From contig OZ034979.1 of the NCBI GenBank assembly GCA_964030785.1, positions 6,071,423 through 6,135,422 on the forward strand: 64,000 bases of DNA, in the 5' to 3' direction. Numbering within the stretch: position 1 is the stretch's first letter; every line of letters starts with the position of its first letter. Positions 24,161 to 36,438 of the stretch are shown here, one piece after another. The stretch is from Siderastrea siderea (taxonomy: Eukaryota > Cnidaria > Anthozoa > Scleractinia > Rhizangiidae). Below the pieces are notes generated by a model. The model was not told the origin of the DNA. It searched no databases and saw only the letters and a list, made by a program, of their open reading frames with translations. A program made the translations under genes and the position numbers.

Positions 24161-24456
24161 TTAGTATAAATCTACTAGCGTTCTATCATAAATGCTGCAA
24201 TCTGATTGGCTACCCTACTCGCTATCTATTCCGTGATAGATAGTGAGTAGCGAAAAGGTGAGTGGCAGGCACAGTCTCATACTTCAAAATAACAGTGCAA
24301 CGATGTAAAACTTTTCACTTTAGTGGAACATTAATCGAGATTTATACTAAAACAATTAGATTATTCGCTCTCGATTTCATGCGTGATAGTTGATTCGGCC
24401 TTCGGCCTCATCAACTATCACGTGACAGAAATCTCGAGCTCATAATCTAATTGTTA
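24161..24456. mobile_element. Two-palindrome MITE (AACAATTAGATTATGAGC family)
   Basis: It carries TTAGTATAAATCTACTAG at the left, a GCTACTCACTATCTATC hairpin, and at the right the GTGATAGTTGA...TCAACTATCACG hairpin ending in CTCATAATCTAATTGTTA. A second copy at 59999-60295 is reversed. Confidence 0.8.
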
Positions 24457-24599
24457 AATGTTGAATATTGTTGAACGGCAATGTTGTACTCGTTTATCCC
24501 GGGCCTAAGTCGATCATTTAGACCATCTGTCAGTCTGTATTAAAATAACAAATGCCATTTGTTTGTTGAAAACCTTAGTGCGAAATTCTTAGTTCTAAA

Positions 24600-26042
24600 G
24601 AAATCTAAGAATAAACTGCAATATTTGATATACGAATTGCTTTTTGGTAGAGAACTTAAACCAATAAACCAACACTCAATCGGATTCGATCCGCGCAAAA
24701 CTATTTACTTTAAACAATTGCTGAAACCTTGAACGTGTATTTGTATGCAAATATCCACAATTATTAATATGCTTGAGATTTTAGCAACTTCAACAGGTGA
24801 ACAATGATGACAGGAAACGTTGTTCGCTTTTTCTTGCGCTAATTTTCCTTTTAAAATGTCATTTGTTTGCTCTCAGTTTATCTTTTGGTTTGTTGTCCGA
24901 TTTCAGCGCAGTTTAAAAAACAATTAGTGAAAAATTTAGGGCATTTGTTTGCTTTCAGAGCGAATTAGGCAAAATTAGGCTTTTTTTTAGTTTTCATCTC
25001 CTGATGATCGCCGGTAACGTTATATTTTCCATCACCGAGTATCTATGTCTGGTGTTGCACTGTATGAACCAACAAGGACCAATTTACACGGTACAGTGTT
25101 TTCTTACGTAGGTCACATGCAAGATTGGAGAATTTGTAAATTGTAAATTGTACAGTTGCTTGTTTTTGCATGCAACAATTGTAAGCGAGTTGTACTGTGT
25201 ACATTTGTCGCAAGCAAAGTTTGAACTAAAGCGAAACTGAAATTCGAATATTCAATTCTTCGCTCTGATTTTTTTGTAGCAATATCAATTTTTGTCATTA
25301 AGAACCATTGGCAATTCAAACTAAGTGTTCATTAAAATTTATTTTACACAACTTGCTCAAATTTTTGCGTTCAAGAGCACTGTATATGCAAATGTTTTTG
25401 CCTTTATAATTGCTATGGTGACTCCCTTTCAAATTTCTCTAATTTTCCCGCCAAAAGACTTAGAAAAATACGGGCGCTCAAAATACGCATGCGCCGTTTT
25501 TTTAATTATTCCAAGTAGTTAACATCTGAAAATCTAGAATTTTCCCGCCAAAAGACTTATAAAACGGGCGCCCAAAATACGTGTATGCGCCGTATTTTTT
25601 TTTTAATTTTTCATAGCCACATTTTAATAATTAGTATCTTGTATGTAAACTTATTATTTATTAATAAATAAAAAAGTCAACAACAATAAAGATAAACAGT
25701 TGTTTTTGTTTCAATGACTTTATTCTCTGCTCTAAGTATTCTTATTTATCTTTACAGCACTTTCTGATTAAGTTAATTAGTTAAGTGAAAATCATTTATC
25801 TAATAAAAAGGTGTGAAAAAATTTTTCCTATTCTATATACTAAGTCTTTTGGCGGGAAAATTTGAAAAAATTCGCACAGCATTTCCCCTGGCAACAATTT
25901 TGCAAACAAATTCAACAAGGTTTCCTTTGAAAAATTAAACCCGCCAAAAGAGCATACACTATCTCGCGCAAAACATTTTAAACTCAAAATTTGGATAAAA
26001 CTACTCCAAATTCATCAGAGAAGCCCCTTTTCTAAACAGCGT
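24600..26042. repeat. AT-rich region with TTTTCCCGCCAAAAGACTTA repeats
   Basis: No gene seen. The word TTTTCCCGCCAAAAGACTTA occurs at 25443 and 25539 in direct orientation, each followed by a GGGCGC...TGCGCCG block, and inverted near 25840-25862. Confidence 0.55.
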
Positions 26043-26296
26043 AATTTTTTTATGTCAAATTTAATGAAAAACTGGATCCATGAACAGATTCTCCATCCTT
26101 AGTTGAGCAAACTATCAAACAATCATAGACTTTGCTGTAAACGGAAGGAGAACTAAAACTTTGAAGTACACGAGTTTTGCAAAGCTAAAAGTATCGCTTG
26201 CATGTCTTCAGCACGCAATACAATTTTTGCTAAACGCAGGATGGAGAATCTGTTCATGGATCCAGTTTTTCATTAAACTTGACATTAAAAAAATTC
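26043..26296. mobile_element. Fold-back repeat
   Basis: Arms 26043-26099 and 26238-26296 are near-perfect reverse complements containing CTGGATCCATGAACAGATTC. The ~140-bp loop is unique sequence. Confidence 0.8.
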
Positions 26297-28212
26297 TACG
26301 CTGTTGTTGCACGAGATGGTGTATACCTGGAGGATACTGAAAGAAACTCGACAAGCTAGAAAAAAACTCGGTGAAAATTTGTTCTGCGAAAGGATAATAA
26401 GCCAAGAACGTTTTACATTGTTTAAGCTAAATTTCTTTAAGCTAAATCTCTAAAGTTTCTAATTTTTATGTCCAATCGATCTTAGATTTCAAAAATTTCA
26501 TAGCTTGTCGAGTTTCTTTTAATAACAAGATCTTTTTCTGTCGGCCAGTTCTCTTTGTAGCACAGAAGAAAATGCGTCGCCAATTTACTTAACCGCTAAA
26601 GAAAATGACAAACTTTTGCTAAGTATGGAGCAAGTGATAATAATTTGGAAGGTAAAGCGTACAATTTCATAGCTCCATGTTTCCTTGTAGTATAAACACT
26701 CTAGACAAATCGAAACAAGCGTTTATTTGGAATGGCGCAAGTGATAAAATTTAGAATAGAATACAACTGAACAATTGCACGCCTTTATTTTCCATCTTGT
26801 AACATTTTTGCCGAGTTGACACATTCTATTGTCAACAATAACTTTTTAAATTTCAAAAATAATCAGTTTCCTGTGCTACATCGAGCGCCAGCTTGCGGAA
26901 AAGTTTCTTTTCCTCCGACCTTAAAACGAAAAGCCTATTTTAATACCTCATGCCTGGTTCTTAGAAGGAAGTTATTATTTTGAGCTTCACCCTAACACTT
27001 GTAAATAAAAAACCCGTTTCCTTTTATCACTTGAAAATTTACAAAAACAGGGAAAAGTTATACAGACCAAAACAAACGCAAGCGAAACCAAATTAAATTC
27101 ACTATATGCTCTTTATCAGCAGGTCTTTTGCGAAATGCAAACCAAAATCACGTCTGTTCCAACATTTAGCCGAATCAGATGAAAACTATTCTCGTTTTCA
27201 AATTTAATGAAATGCTCCCTGCTCTCAAGTTTTCCATGGTGTGAATTTGAAAAACGGACAGCAACAAAACAAAACAATATTCTCCAAAATAGATAAGGTT
27301 CCTGGAAGTGAAGAACGTTTCAAAGTCATTTTCATTTTTACAGGGAAAGTTTAATAACGACTGTGTAAAACTGAAAAGTCGAATCATTTTTTTTCTGGAA
27401 AGCATTTGAATTAATTCAACTTTTGTTCTGTGTTTTGGTGTGTATCGGATTTGCAGAAACAAGTAACACAAAACATATTTGACACCAATGCTTCCCTTTG
27501 AACCTTGTGTTTCCAAACGAATATTTTGAATAATGGGTAGTAAAGGCAACTGTACGTAAAACAAAAGCAATTGTTAGTAATTTGTCCCAAATTCTTGAAT
27601 TTTGCTTATACTCTGCCGACAAACTATCGCATTATTGTTTAACAAAAAAGGTCCAAAATTTTTAATCCAGTTTGGTTTAATTTTCCAAGTTGCTGGATAA
27701 AGAACACAATGGTCCATTGATTTCAGATAATTCAGACAATTTAAAATCGAACAGTAATCTAGAAGCTTTGGTGAAACATCGATTATATTTAAGAGCGATT
27801 TTCAGTAAACATCGAGCATTCGGCGGCAGAAGTTGAAAAATCGATTTCTTTGATATTTTGCACATAAATGGGTATTGGGAAAACTAGAAACCTGATGTGG
27901 CTCGTTTTCCCCAGAAGCGCTCTATTTTCGGAAAAAACGAGGAGATCGATTCTCGGGTTCCGGAGGTCAAAATCACAGGAAATTAATCTTGAAAATCGAT
28001 CAGTACTATGAACTTGCATCGCGCTGGTAAACTAAAGCGCGGAGAAAAAGATAGGCACTTCTTATTAACAGAACAAGTCTTTTTCATTAACTAGACAGTT
28101 ACAGAACAGCAGTAGCGAAATTTAATAAGCACAAACAATTCCAAACTAAAAGGCAGGTTCTGATGTTTACGTAGAAACTGATTTGGAACCTAACTTCTGT
28201 GAAATAATTTAA
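26297..28212. other. No gene recognised
   Basis: AT-rich sequence with only short ORFs that start at non-ATG codons and lack homology I can recognise. Confidence 0.5.
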
Positions 28213-29004
28213 CATGTGCCATAACCCCACATGGTCTCAATCCTCGTTCAATAGACAGTAGAAACATTGAACTAAACTATACCTTGAAACTGGCTTGGGT
28301 TATCCATGCTGTTGTCTTTGGGAAAACTTGGAAGACAGCGAATTTAACAAATGGGGCTTAATGAAGTTCAACTTCGCCGCATCCCGAAATACACCAAAAT
28401 TTTCGTGTTAAGCTAGACAATCTCCCTTTTCTTCGTCGTTGCTTGATGCTTGATGATGGCTTCAAACTAAAATGTTCGGTTGATCTCAAAAAAGGTAGAG
28501 GGAAAAGAAAAAATTGAACGATATTGGTGATATCGTTGTGAGCTCTCTGTGCAAACCACGACAAAACGTGACATCTAATATGCTACACCTGTGACATCAT
28601 ATATCCAAATCTGGTTAAACAATTTGGTCACGGTATTTGGTAACGCAATGCAAACAAATGTAGAGAGAATATTTGCACTCGAAGGAACAGAAGTTTGGAA
28701 ACGTGAAAATCGCCTATTTCGGGCTTTTTCTTCCTCTATTTGGAATGCAAAAGAATGTCAACGCTGGAAATTAACAAGAGTGAAGTAGAGCGAGCCCGTT
28801 TGGTTAAAGAAGCAAAATTTCCCGTGTTTTTGTGTACGGCAGAATTCAACTTCACTAAGCCCCATTTGTTAAAACTTTGCTGAGTTCGAACTGGTCCCAT
28901 ACAAAGTAGCATGGATAACCCAAGCCAGTTTCGAGGTATGGTTTATTTCAATGTTTGTGCTGTCTATTGAGTGAGGATTGCGACCGTTTAGAATTATGGC
29001 ACAT
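28213..29004. mobile_element. 792-bp element with ~165-bp terminal inverted repeats
   Basis: Outer ends ATGTGCCATAA and TTATGGCACAT. The arms share CAATCCTC, CAATAGACAG, CTGGCTTGGGTTATCCATG and AAATGGGGCTTA in reverse complement. The interior has no credible ORF. Confidence 0.8.
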
Positions 29005-32000
29005 AATCAACTTACTTTTGAAAAACAAAAGTTTGTTTTTGTGGTCTGTATAACTTGTTTACTTTGACCAACGATTACTGAAAACAAAACCTCTTTCCTC
29101 TAAACCAGGCAACGGTGTTTTGAAAATAAGCTCGCAAGACGACAAAAGAACACAGGCATTCAAACTTAGCAACACAAATAGGCCAAAACTTTAGGAAAAA
29201 GGAAATTAAATTTTGTTATTTTGCGACGTTAAGTAACGTGAAATAATTTGACTAACAAGAACGCAGTTTGGAAAATGCCTTTGTTCTCTTGTCAAAAATA
29301 AATTTATCAGCGAATGTAGCAAACGTGAATATTTTACAGGAGGCTCTGACAGTATAACATCACTGAAAATAAATTTTGGGACTAGCAGTCAGTCAATAAA
29401 TTGAAAAGTACAATTAATTCATTGGATTTTTAGCATTGAAATTATGCCAAAGTTACAGAGAACGAAAATTGTCCCGTTTCTTAAATGCTTAACGAAATTT
29501 AATATGATTCGGACATTAAATAATTTGGAAAAATCTCGCCAGTTACGATGCCAATTACAACTGCAATGTTCATTGCATTTGTACAAAACCGTAAATTCGC
29601 ACTAGCAGTTGCATTTGACACCAATTCCACAATTAATCTCTACTATAACTAGTTTGTAAACCAAATAAGCCGATTGGGAATAACAAATGTTTTCTTTGCA
29701 AAGAATTTAAAATGAAAAACAAAACAAAACAAAAAAAATTTAGGCAGGCATCGCCGAGGTTGCAAGTTAAAGAAATTTTTTTGATTAACTGTCAGAGCCA
29801 CCATGAAAATGCCAAACTTCACGTTTTACCACATCACTGAAGTTGTGTTTACAACATTTATACCTAGACGTTCAGCGATCATCAATTCAACATTTTTCAA
29901 CAAATTTTCTCTGTCGTAGGTTCAGTGAACAACCACGTTACATGAAGACAATAACAAATTTCTTCTGAGAACTTTTCATCAAGATTTAAAAAAAGAAAGA
30001 CTGAACCAAATCAATGAATCAACTCTACGATTTAGACGATCGCTGGACGTTCAAATGGTGGCTGATAGAAAACGTTCAGACAATTAGCAGCTAAATCAAT
30101 GCACATTTCTTTAAACTGAATTCACTTTTACATCGCCAAGTGCAAGCTTGTGCTGTGTCAATTTCGCGAGAAGTTTGAAACAATTAGCAATCGAGGAATG
30201 CGCTAAGTCAAATTCTTGGGTAGATTCAGACAATTATAAGAAAGGAGCTAGTTTCTGCAAAATATTCTAACTCCAGTATCTCCAAGTTCATTTCTTATGT
30301 CAATTTGTCATGTAAATTCAAACAATTAACAAGTAGATTGAACGGTGCGCGCTTCTTTGAAGTGAATACTTCGTAATACTAACAAAAGCATCAAAAAAAT
30401 TTGTTCAGCCACCATTTTAGAATTACGTAAAATTATCAAAATTCTTATCTTTTGTAGTTCCCTCCTAATTCGTCCCTGAGTCCATTTTGTCCCCCATTGA
30501 TTTCATTGTTCTTGAAACTTCTCTTCACTCAGTTTAGAAGTCTTTCTGAAAATAGAATTAAGCAAATCAACTTGTAAGCTCCAATGCTACAAATACTTAA
30601 ATACACAGACAAAACGTTAAAAATATTTACAGCTAATTAGGGTTCAAACTTAAAGCACAATTTAGGTATTCAACAGTTAAAACTTTTTGAACGAATAGCT
30701 CTCTGTATTTTCAGCGCCAGAATCTTATTTTAACAGTTGTCAAAGGCTGGTCCGAAAACTTCCCTCTTTCCCTCGAAGACTGTATAGCATGGAAACAGAG
30801 CAGATATTTACGGCCCGAAACTCTTTCTTAAATGCTTCGCTCTTGATCTGAGAGAAACAAAAGCGCCGAAACACTTGTGCTGGTTTACAACCCAATTTCA
30901 ACTTGAAGGCGACGCAAAAAGCATGTGTTAGCTTGACCGAGCAGAGATGCATACCCTTTTAGCCTTCTGAACAAAATTCAATTCAGTTGTCTCACAGCGT
31001 TGCATACCTTTGGTAGAAGCTGTCTAACGCCCTTTTCCCACTATTTCAGGAGTCTGCCAGGTTGCTTCAAGATCACCAAACAGCCTTCAGAGGTACGACA
31101 CATCTTCACACGACAACGAACTGCTACGTTTGTGTCAAATTCAGCAAGTTGTCATGAATATGGATCAGAAACTGTAGCCAATAATTGGCAAATACGTCAG
31201 AGATTTGGGTCGAATTCCCCTGGACGTCTTTGTTTCATATATAACGAACCAATAACGAAACGCCAAAGACAAAACGAAAAAAAAAATAAACAAAGGTTTC
31301 TTGCATAAACAAGAAAAAGAAGTTTGGACATTTTTTTTTAATAAAGCACACACAAAAACAAAAAAAGAGAGAGAGAAAACTTCAAACTTTTTTTAGTGTA
31401 ACTGTAGAATAAAACAACGATGGACTTTGTATTTTGGTGCAATAATAAAATGATTAAAAGGCTTTAATCTCGTGGTCAGGGTCTTTGCAGGGTAGAAATC
31501 CCAAATTGAGGCCAGTGCGGAGATTTTGGGTAAAAGACCGTGAAAACACTGGCCTTTCCTTATGTGTGCGATTTTTTTTTAATTGTACCTCGCCCCTTTG
31601 TGCCCTTGCGTGTTCCTCTTGCTTGTTCCTTTTTAACTAGTGAAGACGAGTAGCGTTTAAACGATTTAGAGCAGTTTCAGGAGGGAAAATTGGGCGTCGG
31701 TCGACCCCAAGTTCACTTTAATTGGTAATTCCGCTGATCAGAGCAGGCCAGTAAAATCACAAAAATACTTATTACTGCATGCGCAAATATTTGATGACTA
31801 GATAAAATAGTGGCCTTCGCAGCTAGAAATATTTGCGTACTCCACCGCTGTAAGTTCTCTGATCTATGAATAAAGTTCAATTTTATCTAACCTTGAAAGA
31901 TGTATTTTGGTATTTATTTTTTCTTATTCGTCACGCAATGGTTCCTCCCCCGATGAGCCCAAAGATTAGAAAATCTCTACCGTTCTCATTTTTTTTTAAA

Positions 32001-32180
32001 AATTAGGTTTATGCTTCTTGAGATTTTCTATTAAATGGCATTAACATAAAGCATTCATGAGGACCTTTAAAAAAAAAAGGATAAATCACTTGGCGGATGA
32101 CTTGCCACTGGCAAGAAACGATTAATTTATGTGGGAATTAGCGGAACAAATGCACAAGAAAGTCTTACCTTTTCCCCCTT
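29005..32180. other. No gene recognised; weak repeats and one splice-flanked segment
   Basis: Around 30060-30330 a CAGACAATTA word recurs four times at irregular 55-100-bp spacing, suggesting an eroded tandem array. Positions 31049-31092 sit between TTTCAG and GTACGA and could be an exon, but without support. Purine-rich (GA)n lies near 31360. Confidence 0.4.
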
Positions 32181-32184
32181 AGTC

Positions 32185-32440
32185 GTACTTTTTTTGCTCT
32201 GTATGGATGTCGTACTTTTTTGCTTTGTATGGAAGTCGTACTTTTTTGCTCTGTCTGTGAAAGTCGTACTTTTAAGCTCTATATAAAAGTATGTTTTTGC
32301 TCTCCGGGATGTCGTACTTTTTTGCTCCGTATGGATGTCGTACTTTTTTCCTCTCAGTCACACTTTTTTCCTCTCAGTCAAGCTTTTATCCTCTGTGTCG
32401 TAGTCTTTTCCTCTCAGGAGTACTTCCCTGTTGTAAGTTT
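32185..32440 (+). repeat. ~26-bp minisatellite
   Basis: Units of GTCGTACTTTTTTGCTCTGT plus a short ATGGAT spacer repeat about eight to nine times, grading into a CTCAGTC variant. The strand is strongly pyrimidine-biased. Confidence 0.85.
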
Positions 32441-32544
32441 TTTTGCCCCGTCGCACTTATTTGTTCCCTGATTTACTACGCTTTCTTACGTTTTTATAAC
32501 ACTTTTCCTCCCTGACGAACATTTCGCTCTCTTTACATGAAACA

Positions 32545-32759
32545 GTTAACCCCTTTCAGCTTCCATACAACCACCCATGTTCTCCCCACTTTTTTCCATA
32601 TATACCTTATGATTCTAGTTGGGAGAATTTCTTAAAACATCGAGACATTTTATCTTAAGTTATTATTTCTCTTATTCTCATGACATTTATGTTTGATTAA
32701 GTTGTGATACTGTAGGGAGAAATTAGATGCTTGTCACTATCTGGGCTGAAAGGGCTAAA
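32545..32759. mobile_element. TTAA-bounded MITE (CCCTTTA family)
   Basis: It begins GTTAACCCCTTT and ends GGCTGAAAGGGCTAA. It contains the family words GTTGGGAGAATTT and GGAGAAATTAGATGCTTGTC. Confidence 0.85.
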
Positions 32760-33993
32760 GCAACTACAGAAAAAGGAAGTCACTTATTTTAACTAACAAA
32801 AAGGAATTATTTACTGTGGTAATGGTATTTAATAGTAGATAATTACATTCGGTGGATTGGAGTTATTTCACGCACCCTAATTTAAACTGCGCTAAATTCA
32901 AATTCATGCAAGTTAAAATGACGCAAGAAAAGTAAGGGTTTATTTTATACCAACAATCAAACTTATCGCATAGTGCAACGACTGTGAAAAGACCGCAACG
33001 TAACCTCAAAGTGAAGGCCAAGAGATCGTAAAGAACCTGTTAGGAAATGGAGATCGTTAAGAGAGCCGTTAGCGGTGATTTTAAGTTTTCGCTTCCACCG
33101 ACATCTGGAAAGTAGTGCATGCGAATTAACGATAAGTTACAGCAATTTCCCTTTGGGGCCCATCAACGCACGCATGCGCGTGAGCTCTATAAGACACTGC
33201 TGTAAAACATTTTAAGATCGTAATCAATTGCTTTGAAATTCCCCAAAGATCGATTGATGTCGTCTTAAATCCTTGTGTAAATGGCCCTTATTCCAGCTAA
33301 GTCAGTTTTCCTTTTTTAACTCAGCGCGCACACATTCAGCACATGGCGGCTTTCCTTTGACGCCAAGCTCCAAGGTACAAAATGTTCGTTCTTTTCTATA
33401 GTCAATAATCAGTGAATTTTGAACTTACCCATTGTTCGACGAGATAAAATGACATATAATGGCTTTCCTTCTCTTTGTTATCCCTGCTTATTCCCCAAAT
33501 AAGGGTGCGAGGTGTTTAAATGAGCGCATATTTGATGCTCATATTGCAAGGAATTCTGGGATACGTTGAATCAGTCACTGATCTCTGGCGCGCATGTTGA
33601 CTTAATTTTTTCCACTACTTCAAAACATTTCATAACAGCGAACAACCAGGAAAAAGGGTTAAGAAGGGGAACATTTCAAGTTATCACCCACCGCGCCCTC
33701 ATTGGACGAAAAACATCACGTGGTACAAAATCGGATGGCGGGTATCAGGCGATACCCTTCGTCCGTTTCTATTGACGATAGAAAAAGGAAAAAATGAAGC
33801 CCCTTCTTCAGGTTTTTACTTTTCAGATCTAATCACAGTGTAAATAAAATGAAGTAAACTAACCAGCTTGCATTTGTCTAGCCGCAAATGCGCTGTGACA
33901 CCCTCGCCCTATGTTTTCTCTTTACCTCAATAAAGCGTGCGCGTTGTAGAAATTAATCGGAGGGTTATAAAATAAATAGACCTCTCCCAGGCT
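32760..33993. other. No gene recognised
   Basis: An ATGGCGGCTTTCC context near 33342 ends in a donor-like GTACAA, but the frame stops at once. Nothing else supports a gene. Confidence 0.4.
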
Positions 33994-34125
33994 TGCTGGT
34001 ATATTGGAGGATAATTCCCTTGGCTATAGATTGTCCTCCAAGTTTCGCAGTTACCAGTTTCTCGGCCAACTGTTCATTTTTCGAACAATCCTTCAGCCTT
34101 GGGCATTATCCTCCGATATACCAGC
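33994..34125. mobile_element. Short TIR element
   Basis: Ends GCTGGTATATTGGAGGATAA and TTATCCTCCGATATACCAGC; about 132 bp. A second, more diverged copy lies at 40269-40407 in an XRN2 intron. Confidence 0.8.
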
Positions 34126-34395
34126 CGCCGAGAGGTGGTTTATTTACTAATTACAACTATATCAGAAGGTTCCACAAACTGAGGGAACAGTCAAGAACAA
34201 GAACAACAAGTCACAAAAGAGAACACAAAAAATACGGACTAATGGTAAATTTAAAAAAGGACAACATATCAAAAACGCAACATGCAAGGTTATAAGGTCA
34301 AATCGGCACACTTCATCCCCACGGTATCAACGAACGCTTTTTATTCAACTAATTTATTCTTGTTTTTCACGTTGCCATGTTCCCACCAATAGCGT

Positions 34396-34545
34396 AGCTC
34401 CACCACTCCCCACATAAACGAAGTGCAACCCACAATTCCTTGCTTCGCTCTGACGAAGGGCTAACGCTCGAAACGTCAGCTTTCAATCTCTTTACGGTGG
34501 CCGATCTACCTTATCAACTCGGTTGATAAATCCAAAATTTTGTAT
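34396..34545 (+). mobile_element. Penelope-type terminal fragment with hammerhead-like core
   Basis: CTGACGA at 34450-34456 and GAAAC at 34470-34474 flank a GGGC/GCTC stem. CTGACG and CGTCAG can also pair directly. The downstream CTCTTTACGGTGGCC block is one I associate with coral Penelope-like elements. Function as a ribozyme is unproven. Confidence 0.5.
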
Positions 34546-34596
34546 TAGCAGGTTTAATAAGTAATAACAGGAAGAGAAACAGCTCTTTACCAAATG

Positions 34597-34627
<31 letters not shown>
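34597..34627. repeat. (ATC)n microsatellite
   Basis: About ten perfect ATC units. Confidence 0.95.
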
Positions 34628-34629
34628 TA

Positions 34630-36384
34630 CTAAGTTAAGTCCTGGCAGTTTTTGGCTATCTGTGGCTCTTGAACAACGTAATCACCAACAGAGTTACCAA
34701 TGTGCCAAAACGCATCCCCAGATTTCTGATTTCTTATTTTCAACGTTCACTCCACACATCAACTACTCAATGTAAAACCATGTCAGAGTATAATTTATTG
34801 CAAATTATAAAGCAGTCAATAAACTTGAAACTAGTGTTTTTACAGAGCAATTCTTTAAAACGGCTGCGAGACAAACGTCGGAAGTATACTGACAAATCGC
34901 CTACATCATAAAATAATAAACTAAATATTGTTATTTTAGGTTCTCAAGAAGAACGACATTGATCCCTTGGTATCGCAAACATGAAATTTCTGTGGGGAGT
35001 TTGTTATATAAGCACAGGAGTAAATATTGTCTTCTTAGTTCTAGTTCAGACACCTTACTGTTATGCACCTTACTTAATACCAATAAATAAAGTTTAATTC
35101 AGACTGATTCAGATTTTGTAGCAAGTTCTATTTAAATGACGTACTTGTGGTGCAGACTCGTTCCTAGTCCATACTTATTTGTTAGTCAAAGAAGAGGAAA
35201 TGCTGGGGAGAAATGTTGTCATAACGAGAGAAATCATCGTCCATTGTAAAAATTAAACTACAGCTGCACAGCACTTTCTCTAACCTATCTCTACGTTTTT
35301 AAGGTAATAAAAAGGTCTAATTTGCCAAAAAGGGCCCTATTTAAGATGTTAGCAAACAGTCCAAGATATCTTTTCGTTCAGCTTTTCCTTGATGCAATGC
35401 GTTCTCATCAAATCCTTCCCAGGAGTGAATGGGAACGAGTCTGCTTGTGTCAGACCTTATTCCATCCATCCTTTTTGAATTCGCAAACTTTACGCTTATC
35501 TAATCAAGCTGTCTAAACCAATAACGAGCTCCCCTATTTTGAAAAAGCATTACATTAATTTATGCGAAACAGGTAAGTTTGGCATATGAGAGGTCTTACG
35601 TCGCATCCGGCACGCGCACTCTTCACGAGCACTCTCAAATCTCGTGCGCGATCTCAATACTCGTGCGCACTCATTGCGCGTTTGAATCTTCTATGTATTT
35701 ACTCCTGCAGTTATGAGGCAGTGTAACTTGACGCCTCAAAACGCTCTAAGCATTTTCAAGAACGAGCGCGAAGGGCAAACTGGGGTTGGGAATAAGCGGG
35801 GTTGGAAATGAGCGCGATGATGCAAACCGAAAGTCTGAGGACGGGCAACAGGTTAACAATTCTATAATTTAAGCCCTAAGTCGAAGACGGTGGATCTTAA
35901 CTTAAGTCCTTTGTTTTTCAAGTCAAGACACCACTTTCCTGTAGTGCTGTGTATGTTCCCCAAGTGGAGGTTTTAAAACGTTTTAGAACATTTTAATTGC
36001 CAATTGGCACTCCAAGAAGTCGTTGAAAACAAGTGTTCTGGTGAAAATATGTATTCTTCAGTTCCAAAACAAATTGTCCAGCAATTCTTGAATCTTGGTC
36101 CACGTAAGTAAATAAGTCTTCCTCGAAAAGGACAAACATTTGACTCTAGGTCAAATATGACACGATATCAACTGACCAGTTGATAAGTACAAAGGCCATA
36201 CTGCCATGATCACGGAATCCATTTAACAGTTTTAAACCACCGCGATAACTTGACGAGAACACGAGACATCCTCATGGGTTTTATCCCTTGCATGGTTATG
36301 TGTCCCCGGTGTTGAAAGATTGTGATATTCCGTCTGTTGCGGTACATAAACGGGTCTGTGAGCAATGAAGGTGGTTGGGACATC
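34630..36384. other. XRN2 3' flank; no further gene seen
   Basis: This should contain the XRN2 3' UTR at its right end. A fragment of the 106-bp repeat (CACTTTCCTGTAGTGCTGTG) lies at ~35930-35990. The 35585-35690 stretch is a GTGCGC-rich imperfect repeat. Confidence 0.5.
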
Positions 36385-36438
36385 TTAGTAAGGTCTGTAG
36401 CGGTAGTTGGAAAGCGGGTACGAATGGCGACGATCATC
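36385..36438 (-). CDS. XRN2: XRN2 terminal exon with stop codon
   Basis: 54 bp from acceptor TTTCAG to TAA. It encodes [17 protein letters not shown], resembling the short Tyr/Arg/Asn-rich terminus of vertebrate XRN2. The 3' UTR presumably follows toward 36000; an ATTAAA-type signal (minus strand) lies near 35991-35996, but the true cleavage site is not determinable by eye. Confidence 0.85.
   Translation of the reverse strand, partial: DDRRHSYPLSNYRYRPY

Noticed and set aside
27175..27570. 131-codon open frame on the minus strand
   Set aside because: Non-ATG start, composition typical of AT-rich non-coding DNA, no splice context or homology.
33342..33375. Start codon context ATGGCGGC as a gene start
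   Set aside because: The frame reaches a stop after five codons and no downstream exon supports it.
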